Part shown: positions 7,229-12,373 of the stretch, piece by piece
Position numbering within the stretch: position 1 is the first letter of the stretch
Layout: each line of letters begins with the position of its first letter
Assembly: GCA_013205645.1 (NCBI GenBank)
Contig: JABMMH010000419.1
Coordinates: forward strand, 1-12,373
Length of the DNA stretch: 12,373 nt
Reading direction: 5' to 3'
From: Polaromonas sp.
GTDB taxonomy: Bacteria > Pseudomonadota > Gammaproteobacteria > Burkholderiales > Burkholderiaceae_C
Notes under the pieces: generated by a model
Told to the model about the DNA's origin: nothing
What the model saw: the letters and a program-made list of their open reading frames with translations, nothing else
The model's database searches: none
Translations under genes and position numbers: made by a program

Positions 7229-7696
7229 ATGAAGTCGATCGTGATGTATCTCGACTTCATGTCTGCGGATGCGTCTCTGGCTTTTGAGCGCTTGCCCGAT
7301 GCCTTGCAGGGTCTGAGCTACAGCCTCAGCTTCAAGCCGGTGTTGTTGGCCAGCGGGCATCAGCAAGCCAGTCACAGCAGTCATGGTTTTAACCCACTCA
7401 GCGGGCTGCATTTGGCGCTGGCCTGCGACGCTGCTGGCATGCCCAACCGCTATGTGTGTGAGCGCATTTTTCAGCACGTTAGGACGCACAGCCAAGCAGC
7501 CTCAGAAGCGGCAGCTTGGGTCGAACTCAGTGCCCAACTCGAGCCTGTGCAAGACGTCGCCAGCGCGCGCGTGAAAGAGCAGCTGCAAGCGCACACCGCA
7601 GAAGCGATGGCGCTGGGCGTTGCGGCGGTTCCCGCCTTCGTTGTCGACGTTCAAGTGTTCTCAGGGCTCGACTCGCTGCCCCTGTTACGCCGCTGA
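7229..7696 (+). CDS. shortened 2-hydroxychromene-2-carboxylate isomerase-like (DsbA/kappa-GST fold) protein, possibly decayed
   Basis: From the ATG at 7229 the product is 155 aa: MKSIVMYLDFMSADAS...FERLPDAL is the usual start of HCCA-isomerase-family proteins, with the candidate catalytic serine at S12. NRYVCERIFQHV (about 73-84) and ALGVAAVPAFVVD (cis-Pro segment, about 128-140) plus GLDSLPLLR are further family blocks. Family members are normally about 195-205 aa. Here KPVLL (about 36-40) is joined to GFNPLSGL by only about 13 residues, so roughly 30 residues, including the usual KRDWTYR-type block, are missing without a frameshift. The tail stops right after LPLLRR. FSGLD replaces the usual FWG-D, and the Pro normally after the Ser is Ala. 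The frame is open back to 7127, but the homology begins at 7229; no strong ribosome binding site is visible. It may be a functional short variant or an in-frame pseudogene. Confidence 0.6.
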   Translation: MKSIVMYLDFMSADASLAFERLPDALQGLSYSLSFKPVLLASGHQQASHSSHGFNPLSGLHLALACDAAGMPNRYVCERIFQHVRTHSQAASEAAAWVELSAQLEPVQDVASARVKEQLQAHTAEAMALGVAAVPAFVVDVQVFSGLDSLPLLRR

Positions 7697-7697
7697 A

Positions 7698-7728
7698 CAA
7701 GGGTTTACCCGCTAGGTATTTACCCTTG
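7698..7728. promoter_or_regulatory. two adjacent inverted repeats of the GGGT-TT-ACCC type
   Basis: CAAGGGTTTACCC (7698-7710; arms GGGT/ACCC) is followed by CTAGGTATTTACCCTTG (7712-7728; arms GGTA/TACC), with centres 14 bp apart. Related copies occur at 681-696 and 10146-10159, each in front of a transporter unit. This is likely an operator for a dimeric regulator, and it begins 2 bp after the preceding stop codon. Confidence 0.5.
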
Positions 7729-7791
7729 AGTCTGAAGGCTGAAATTTTGCCATTTCTCCTCTGAAAACACAGCTTTTCAATCTATTTTTGA

Positions 7792-7835
7792 GCGTCAGTT
7801 CAGGGTCAGTTTCGCGTCAGAGCCCGGTCAGTCTT
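7792..7835 (+). promoter_or_regulatory. four tandem GTCAG repeats with exact 11-bp period upstream of the MFS gene
   Basis: GTCAG begins at 7794, 7805, 7816 and 7827, so each copy is exactly 11 bp after the last and all face the same side of the helix. The 11-mers are GCGTCAGTTCA, GGGTCAGTTTC, GCGTCAGAGCC and CGGTCAGTCTT. The layout equals that of OmpR/PhoB-family response-regulator sites (direct repeats, 11-bp step). CAAAAT at 7842-7847 could serve as the -10 element just downstream. The repeat is seen directly; the binding protein is inferred. Confidence 0.65.
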
Positions 7836-7897
7836 TAATCACAAAATATTGTCATCGTTCGCGATTGAAGTGATTAACAACTATTAGGAGACTTTGT

Positions 7898-9556
7898 ATG
7901 TCGACAACAGCGCCAGACCGGCCGATGAGCAGCACAGACAAGAAGGTGATTTTTGCCTCTTCTCTGGGTACCGTGTTCGAGTGGTATGACTTTTACTTGT
8001 ACGGCTCGTTAGCAGCCATCATTGCCAAGCAGTTTTTCAGCGGTTTGGATGAAGGTTCGGCCTTCATTTTTGCCTTGCTGGCTTTTGCGGCAGGCTTTAT
8101 CGTGCGGCCTTTTGGCGCGCTGGTGTTCGGCCGTTTGGGCGACATGATTGGTCGCAAATACACCTTCTTGGTGACGATTGTGATCATGGGTCTGTCGACC
8201 TTCATCGTCGGTTTGCTGCCGAACTACGCCACCATCGGTGTCGCAGCGCCGATCATCCTGATTGGCCTGCGCATGCTGCAAGGTTTGGCCTTGGGTGGTG
8301 AGTACGGCGGCGCAGCGGTCTATGTGGCGGAGCATGCGCCACACGGCAAGCGCGGTGCCTACACCTCGTGGATTCAAACGACCGCCACGCTGGGTCTGTT
8401 TTTGTCGCTGATGGTGATTCTTGGTACCCGCACCTTGATCGGTGAAGCCGCTTTTGCCGACTGGGGCTGGCGCGTTCCGTTTATCGGCTCGATTCTGTTG
8501 TTGGGCGTGTCGGTCTACATCCGCTTGTCGATGGAAGAGTCGCCTGCTTTTGCCAAAATGAAGGCTGAGGGCAAAACATCCAAAGCGCCTTTGTCTGAGT
8601 CTTTCGGCCAGTGGAAGAACCTGAAGATCGTGATTTTGGCGCTGGTCGGCTTGACCGCTGGTCAGGCTGTGGTCTGGTATTCGGGTCAGTTTTATGCGCT
8701 GTTCTTTTTGACGCAAGCGCTCAAAGTTGACGGTGCCACCGCGAATATTTTGGTGGCGGTGTCCTTGTTGATCGGCACGCCGTTCTTCATCGTCTTCGGC
8801 GCGCTGTCGGACAAGATTGGTCGCAAGCCGATCATCATGGCGGGTTGCTTCCTGGCTGCTGTCACGTACTTCCCGGTGTTCACGGCCTTGACCAAGGCCG
8901 CCAACCCAGACTTGGCAGCGGCCCAAATGGCCAACAAAGTGGTCGTCTCGGCCAACCCTGCTGAGTGCTCGTTCCAGTTCAACCCGACCGGCACTGTCAA
9001 GTTCACCAGCTCTTGCGACATCGCCAAGCAGGTGTTGGCTGGTGCATCAGTGAGCTACGAAAACGTGGAAGCGGCAGCCGGCACGCCTGCCAGCATCAAA
9101 ATTGGTGAAACGGTGATCACAGGCTACAGCTCCAAAGGCTTGCCCGCTGCCGAAGCCAAGTTGAAGGGTGATGAGTTCAAAAAGGCCGTGGCCGATACGC
9201 TCAAAGCGGCTGGCTACCCAGCCAAAGCTGACCCTGCCAAGATCGACAAGTTCATGGTGGTCGTGATCCTGTCCTACCTGGTGTTGCTGGTCACCATGGT
9301 CTACGGCCCGATCGCCGCCATGCTGGTGGAGATGTTCCCGACGCGCATTCGCTACACCTCGATGAGTTTGCCGTACCACATCGGCAACGGCTGGTTCGGT
9401 GGTTTGCTGCCGACCACCGCCTTCGCCATCGTGGCGCAAACTGGCAATATGTACAACGGCTTGTGGTACCCGATCATCATCGCCGGCGCGACCGTCGTGA
9501 TTGGCACCTTGTTCATCAAGGAAACCAAAGACGTTGACATCTACGCTGACGACTGA
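7898..9556 (+). CDS. MHS-type MFS transporter (metabolite:H+ symporter) with a large periplasmic insert
   Basis: A 552-aa protein with 12 predicted helices. Opening block VFEWYDFYLYGSLAA and LGGEYGGAAVYVAEHAP are typical of the MHS (ProP/ShiA-like) branch. The MFS motif A occurs twice, GRLGDMIGRK after TM2 and ALSDKIGRKP after TM8. The family is usually about 430-450 aa. The extra length is one hydrophilic segment, about residues 334-450, between TM9 and TM10, on the periplasmic side by the standard topology. It contains two cysteines (C357, C373) that could form a disulfide and a lysine/alanine-rich second half. AGGAG at 7886-7890 supports the ATG at 7898. The promoter region carries the GTCAG ladder and the GGGT-TT-ACCC repeats. 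A small carboxylate or osmolyte substrate is plausible; nothing in the sequence fixes it. Confidence 0.9.
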   Translation: MSTTAPDRPMSSTDKKVIFASSLGTVFEWYDFYLYGSLAAIIAKQFFSGLDEGSAFIFALLAFAAGFIVRPFGALVFGRLGDMIGRKYTFLVTIVIMGLSTFIVGLLPNYATIGVAAPIILIGLRMLQGLALGGEYGGAAVYVAEHAPHGKRGAYTSWIQTTATLGLFLSLMVILGTRTLIGEAAFADWGWRVPFIGSILLLGVSVYIRLSMEESPAFAKMKAEGKTSKAPLSESFGQWKNLKIVILALVGLTAGQAVVWYSGQFYALFFLTQALKVDGATANILVAVSLLIGTPFFIVFGALSDKIGRKPIIMAGCFLAAVTYFPVFTALTKAANPDLAAAQMANKVVVSANPAECSFQFNPTGTVKFTSSCDIAKQVLAGASVSYENVEAAAGTPASIKIGETVITGYSSKGLPAAEAKLKGDEFKKAVADTLKAAGYPAKADPAKIDKFMVVVILSYLVLLVTMVYGPIAAMLVEMFPTRIRYTSMSLPYHIGNGWFGGLLPTTAFAIVAQTGNMYNGLWYPIIIAGATVVIGTLFIKETKDVDIYADD

Positions 9557-9578
9557 GCGTGGGTTAATTGATCTGCAG

Positions 9579-9607
9579 GCCCTCGTCTTTGGACGGGGGC
9601 TTTTTTT
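9579..9607 (+). terminator. Rho-independent terminator after the MFS gene
   Basis: The stem is GCCCTCGTC (9579-9587) with GACGGGGGC (9592-9600), 9 bp with one G-U pair and a TTTG loop. Seven Ts follow (9601-9607). It sits 22 bp after the MFS stop and 22 bp before the 58-aa gene. Confidence 0.85.
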
Positions 9608-9628
9608 ATTGAAAAAGGAAAGAAAATC

Positions 9629-9805
9629 ATGTGGAAAATTGCATTGGCTTTTGTCGCGTTCGCAGCGTTGGCGATCTTCATTTTGAGCCAGGGTGGCGAC
9701 ATTGATATGGGCGGCGAAAAGCACGGCGCTGAGGCCATCCACTCGGAGCCTGCACAGCCTGCTGCCTCGGCGCCGGTTGTTGCACCTGATTCCCCCGCCA
9801 AATAA
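9629..9805 (+). CDS. 58-aa membrane-anchored small protein, unknown function
   Basis: ATG at 9629 to TAA at 9803-9805. AAAGGAAAG (9614-9622) is a good Shine-Dalgarno. The N terminus MWKIALAFVAFAALAIFILSQ is one hydrophobic helix (about residues 3-20), serving as TM anchor or uncleaved signal. It is followed by GGDIDMGGEKHGAEA and a Pro/Ala-rich tail ending PDSPAK. The tail should face the periplasm if the N terminus is inside. The gene starts just after the T-run of the MFS terminator, so it would be reached by read-through from the MFS promoter. I recognise no named family; the ribosome binding site, codon use and amphipathic layout argue that it is real. Confidence 0.7.
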   Translation: MWKIALAFVAFAALAIFILSQGGDIDMGGEKHGAEAIHSEPAQPAASAPVVAPDSPAK

Positions 9806-10143
9806 AGAGACCCATAAAGACTTGGGTTGATCGGCCGTCGGGTTTTGACCCGCAGGCTAGACTCGACCTGAGTCCCTGTCAAACAGAGCGCTAGCTGCGC
9901 CACGCAGCACTAGGTTCTTGACCCATTCAGTGTCAAGATTCAGCGCAGCCCACTCGCGTTGTCAGGCGGTCTTTGCTCCGCGGCACAAGCGAGACAAGAG
10001 GCAGAAACGACTCAACCAATAGGAGCGTGCGAAAAGGGCTGTTTGAAGAGCGCCATCGCCACGCGCGAGAAGCCGTCTCAAATAAGTGCTTACCCTTGCG
10101 CGGCACGCCAATAGCTGTCAAATATCATCTAGTGATAAAAATT

Positions 10144-10162
10144 ACAAGGGTTAACCCTTTGT
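10144..10162. promoter_or_regulatory. 14-bp perfect palindrome AAGGGTTAACCCTT upstream of the second SSS operon
   Basis: AAGGGTTAACCCTT at 10146-10159 equals its own reverse complement; flanking ACA and TGT almost extend it (ACAAGGGTTAACCCTTTGT). It is the most symmetric member of the set at 681-696, 7698-7710 and 7712-7728. It sits about 28 bp upstream of the GTCAG pair and about 90 bp before the first gene. An operator function is inferred. Confidence 0.55.
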
Positions 10163-10184
10163 CGACGGGTATTCACTGGTGATT

Positions 10185-10202
10185 TTGTCAGGAAGCTGTC
10201 AG
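10185..10202 (+). promoter_or_regulatory. Pho-box-like direct repeat (TTGTCAG-N4-CTGTCAG) before the second SSS operon
   Basis: TTGTCAGGAAGCTGTCAG has 7-bp direct repeats separated by 4 bp (11-bp step), close to the enterobacterial PhoB box CTGTCAT-N4-CTGTCAT. The core GTCAG and the 11-bp step match the four-copy ladder at 7794-7831. AATCACA follows at 10210-10216, as it does at 7837-7843 in the MFS promoter. Confidence 0.55.
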
Positions 10203-10247
10203 CATTCCGAATCACATTCGCTCATCCATGAAAGAGAAAAACGCAGG

Positions 10248-10544
10248 ATGCTACTTTTAATCGTTATTTCTAAGAGTTTGATAGAGCTATCGTTGATGTT
10301 TCTTGCTGGTCGATTCCTATTGGGTTTACTGGCCGGCGTCAAGCGGCAGACCAACATTTTTTGGCAATTGCTGGATGTCGCGTCCAAGCCCTCGCTTTGG
10401 CTGACGCGCCGCATCAGCCCCAAGCTCATCCTTGATCAGCACATTCCGTTGGCGGCAGGCAGTTGGCTGCTCATCGCGTGGGTGCTGCTGGTCATGGCCA
10501 AAATTGACATCTGCCTTCAGGTCGGTGCCGCAGTATGCCAATGA
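10248..10544 (+). CDS. small two-TM membrane protein heading the second SSS operon
   Basis: A 98-aa protein from the ATG at 10248, with GCAGG just upstream; the frame stays open back to GTG 10179, but that start would overlap the GTCAG pair. Helix 1 spans about residues 8-30 (IELSLMFLAGRFLLGLLAG) and helix 2 about 72-90 (AGSWLLIAWVLLVMAKI). Between them, SKPSLWLTRRISPKLIL resembles the basic loop with prolines seen in YggT-type proteins, a weak resemblance only. The stop overlaps the start of the TPR gene (ATGA at 10541-10544), which indicates translational coupling. Function unknown. Confidence 0.72.
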   Translation: MLLLIVISKSLIELSLMFLAGRFLLGLLAGVKRQTNIFWQLLDVASKPSLWLTRRISPKLILDQHIPLAAGSWLLIAWVLLVMAKIDICLQVGAAVCQ

Positions 10545-11152
10545 ATGTCAATACCGCCCCGCCAGCAGCGCCCAGCATGGGGCGCCGCGCACTTTTTGTC
10601 CAACATTGGCGCGCCAAAATTTTCTTGTTTCTCGGCATGCGGGCCTCGGCCAAGCAGGTTTTTCAAGAGGTTTTGCAACTGGCCCCCCAAGACTTGCTGG
10701 CCCTGAACAGCCTCGGCTTCAGCGCGATGCAAGAGGGTCATTTTGAACTGGCGCTGAGTTACTTTGACCAAGTCGCAGAACTCTCCCCTGAGACCTCGAA
10801 CGCGCATTTCAACCAAGCCTTTGTTTGCGAAGAACTGGGCCGGCTTGAAGGCGCTGAGCGCGGTTTTCGGGCCGCTATCGCGATCGAAGACAAGATGGAT
10901 CGGGCCTGGTACGGCCTCGGTCTGGTGCTGGTCAGGCAAGGGCGGCTTGAAGAAGCTGTCGCCGCCCTCAAGCGCAATACCAAACTTCAACCCATGAGTC
11001 CCTTTGGCTGGTACCAGCTGGCTCGGGTGCATGTGGACCTGAAGCAAGCCGACGAGGCGCTGGTGGTGATCCGTTACCTGAAGGGGTTCGAGCCCAAGGT
11101 TGCGGCGCAACTCGAGCGTGAGACGGGATTGAAGGTCGGAAATCTAAGTTGA
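10535..11152 (+). CDS. tetratricopeptide-repeat (TPR) protein
   Basis: A 205-aa protein without signal peptide. The alternative start at 10541 (two codons later) makes the classic ATGA overlap with the preceding stop and may be the real one. About four TPR units span residues 25-185: KQVFQEVLQLAPQDLLALNS, ALSYFDQVAELSPETSNAHF, AERGFRAAIAIEDKMDRAWY and AVAALKRNTKLQPMSPFGWY, each with the usual A/G/Y/P spacing. It ends in a short helical tail. TPR proteins act as protein-binding scaffolds. Its place between a small membrane protein and a DUF4212/SSS pair suggests assembly or regulation of that transporter, by inference only. The next gene begins 32 bp later. Confidence 0.87.
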   Translation: MPMNVNTAPPAAPSMGRRALFVQHWRAKIFLFLGMRASAKQVFQEVLQLAPQDLLALNSLGFSAMQEGHFELALSYFDQVAELSPETSNAHFNQAFVCEELGRLEGAERGFRAAIAIEDKMDRAWYGLGLVLVRQGRLEEAVAALKRNTKLQPMSPFGWYQLARVHVDLKQADEALVVIRYLKGFEPKVAAQLERETGLKVGNLS

Positions 11153-11184
11153 GATGTTACTAAACCCATAAGAGGAGACAAGCA

Positions 11185-11448
11185 ATGCAACTGACCGCAA
11201 GGCACCATGAATATTGGCGCAAAAATCTGCGAATCACTGCTTTTTTATTGAGCATTTGGTTCTTAGTCACGTTCGTTTTGGTCTTTTTTGCAAGAGACCT
11301 CGACTTCAAATTTTTTGGTTGGCCATTTTCGTTCTGGGTTGCAGCTCAGGGCGCTCTGGTGGTTTATTGCTTGATCATCGGGTATTACGCCCACTACATG
11401 AACAAGCTTGACAGAGAGTACGGCGTCGCTGAAGGAGAACAGTCATGA
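11185..11448 (+). CDS. DUF4212 small subunit of a sodium:solute symporter (copy B)
   Basis: An 87-aa protein with two helices (about residues 17-37 and 50-70). EYWRKNLRI, WPFSFWVAAQG and YMNKLDREYGVAEGE match the family blocks of copy A at 853-1113, but most other positions differ, so this is an old paralogue rather than a recent duplicate. AGAGGAGA (11170-11177) is a strong ribosome binding site. Its stop overlaps the start of the permease gene in an ATGA (11445-11448), so the pair should be made in fixed ratio. Confidence 0.92.
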   Translation: MQLTARHHEYWRKNLRITAFLLSIWFLVTFVLVFFARDLDFKFFGWPFSFWVAAQGALVVYCLIIGYYAHYMNKLDREYGVAEGEQS

Positions 11449-12373
11449 GCATGTTTGGCAGCGCTGACCAGTCGCAGAGCGACTTCAAAAAAGGCCTCAA
11501 CAAGGTCTACACCTGGTACACGGGCGGTTTCATCGGCTTCGTGATCGTGCTGGCCATTCTCGAGCAAATGGGCTTGCCGAGAAACTGGATTGGCTACCTG
11601 TTCTTAGCGGCAACGGTGCTGCTTTACGCGGGCATTGGCGTGATGAGCCGAACCAATGACGCTGCTGAGTACTATGTGGCGGGTAGGCGGGTCCCAGCCA
11701 TGTACAACGGCATGGCGACCGGCGCTGACTGGATGTCTGCGGCATCCTTCATCGGCATGGCCGGAACCTTGTACCTGACGGGTTATGGCGGTCTGGCCTT
11801 CATTCTGGGTTGGACGGGTGGTTACTGCTTGGTGGCGCTGTTTCTAGCACCCTACCTGCGCAAGTTCGGCCAGTTCACTATCCCAGACTTTTTGGGTGCT
11901 CGCTACGAGGGAAACATGCCGCGTCTGATTGGTGTGTTTGCGGCGATTTTGTGTTCCTTCACTTACGTTGTGGCGCAAATTTATGGTGTTGGCTTGATCA
12001 CTGCGCGCCTGACGGGCCTGGCTTTTGAGGTCGGCATCTTCGCTGGTTTGGCTGGCATTTTGGTCTGCTCGTTCTTGGGCGGCATGCGTGCCGTCACTTG
12101 GACTCAAGTGGCCCAATATGTGATCTTGATCATTGCGTACCTGTTGCCGGTGATTTGGTTGTCGGTCAAGCACACGGGTGTGCCGGTGCCGCAAGCTGTT
12201 TACGGCTACACGCTTGAAAAAGTGACGGCCAAAGAAGAGCTGCTGATGAAAGATCCGAAAGAGCTGGAAGTACGCGGCATTTTCAAAGCCCGTTCCGACG
12301 CTGCGGTTGAAAAACTCAAGGACGTGCCAGCTGCCATGGCTGCAGACAACGCCGCGGCAGAGAAAAAACTGGA
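11445..12373 (+). CDS. sodium:solute symporter (SSS family) large subunit (copy B, 3' end outside the window)
   Basis: The frame is open from the ATG at 11445 (GAAGGAGA upstream) through the window end, 309 codons. It differs from copy A in two ways. An N-terminal extension of about 50 residues adds a helix (about 26-42) before the SSS core, which starts with AAEYYVAGRRVPA and YNGMATGADWMSAASF. A charged, Lys/Glu/Ala-rich soluble segment begins about residue 256, after the helix YVILIIAYLLPVIWLSV, and is still running at the edge (EKVTAKEELLMKD...). Copy A has no such insert at this point. RKFGQFTIPDFLGARY and FLGGMRAVTWTQVAQY are conserved with copy A. A Na+-coupled uptake of a small organic anion is expected; the different soluble parts suggest a different substrate or control. 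Confidence 0.9.
   Translation, partial: MSMFGSADQSQSDFKKGLNKVYTWYTGGFIGFVIVLAILEQMGLPRNWIGYLFLAATVLLYAGIGVMSRTNDAAEYYVAGRRVPAMYNGMATGADWMSAASFIGMAGTLYLTGYGGLAFILGWTGGYCLVALFLAPYLRKFGQFTIPDFLGARYEGNMPRLIGVFAAILCSFTYVVAQIYGVGLITARLTGLAFEVGIFAGLAGILVCSFLGGMRAVTWTQVAQYVILIIAYLLPVIWLSVKHTGVPVPQAVYGYTLEKVTAKEELLMKDPKELEVRGIFKARSDAAVEKLKDVPAAMAADNAAAEKKL

Larger units (their letters stand above)
9806..10247. other. 442-bp intergenic region with hairpins and regulatory repeats, no convincing gene
   Basis: Open frames here are short and lack ribosome binding sites. Left part: small hairpins CGGGT/ACCCG (9839-9852), GCTGCG-CCA-CGCAGC (9894-9908, extendable by CTA/TAG at 9891 and 9911), and TCTTGAC/GTCAAGA (9916-9922 with 9932-9938, 9-nt loop). 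None is followed by a T run. Right part: half-site TTACCCTTG (10090-10098), the palindrome at 10146-10159, and the GTCAG pair at 10187-10202, so the right half is probably the promoter of the next operon. The left half could carry the end of the 58-aa transcript or a small RNA; that is only a guess. Confidence 0.5.

Noticed and set aside
7849..7877. TTGTCA with GATTAA as sigma70 promoter for the MFS gene
   Set aside because: The -35 is good and the 17-bp spacing fits, but the -10 is poor; an activator-dependent promoter next to the GTCAG ladder is equally likely, so no promoter was called.
8009..8926. 305-codon open frame on the minus strand over the MFS gene
   Set aside because: Low-complexity Gln/Arg/His composition and full overlap with an unmistakable MFS transporter.
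9933..10182. Short open frames on both strands in the 442-bp intergenic region
   Set aside because: No ribosome binding sites, basic low-complexity translations, and overlap with the promoter repeats.
10228..10260. 10-codon mini-frame (ATG 10228 to TAA 10258) overlapping the start of the 98-aa gene
   Set aside because: Could be a leader peptide, but there is no ribosome binding site and no attenuator structure next to it.

Overview
The window looks like a chromosomal segment of a betaproteobacterium, most likely Burkholderiales/Comamonadaceae (Limnohabitans-, Rhodoferax- or Polaromonas-like). This rests on moderately GC-rich codon use, on the family flavour of the proteins, and on the gene content. 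The taxonomic call is an inference; no rRNA or marker gene is present. No rRNA, tRNA, CRISPR array, insertion sequence or phage gene was seen.

Layout. (1) 3-611: 3' part of a YbaK-type aminoacyl-tRNA deacylase fused to a C-terminal DUF1289 zinc-ribbon-like tail, followed by a probable terminator. (2) 853-2930: a two-gene sodium:solute symporter unit, with a DUF4212 small subunit and a 601-aa SSS permease that carries an EF-hand-like loop. It is closed by a strong terminator at 2988-3020. (3) 3074-5665: a two-TM small membrane protein and a 730-aa membrane protein that joins a PAS/degenerate histidine-kinase region to a complete DEDDh (DnaQ-type) exonuclease. (4) 5691-7124, convergent: a CBS-CBS-DUF294 putative nucleotidyltransferase. 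(5) 7229-7696: a shortened 2-hydroxychromene-2-carboxylate isomerase-like protein, apparently internally deleted. (6) 7898-9556: an MHS-type MFS transporter with an extra periplasmic domain of about 115 aa, a terminator, and an overlooked 58-aa membrane-anchored peptide (9629-9805). (7) 9806-10247: a 442-bp gene-free regulatory stretch. (8) 10248-12373: a second SSS unit consisting of a small membrane protein, a TPR protein, a second DUF4212 subunit and a second SSS permease that runs off the window end.

How it fits together. Three organic-solute uptake systems (two paralogous DUF4212/SSS pairs and one MHS-MFS carrier) sit together with what looks like a signalling module: sensor-like pseudokinase-exonuclease plus CBS-DUF294 nucleotidyltransferase. 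From general knowledge, exonuclease and DUF294/CBS genes often accompany acetate/short-chain-carboxylate SSS transporters in proteobacteria, but their biochemical job is not established. 

The most striking non-coding signal is a shared promoter architecture. A CAAGGGT-TACCCTTG-type inverted repeat lies upstream of GTCAG direct repeats spaced exactly 11 bp apart (four copies before the MFS gene, two before the second SSS operon), followed by AATCACA. The first SSS promoter has a degenerate version of the inverted repeat only. This suggests a common regulator, or pair of regulators, for the transporters.
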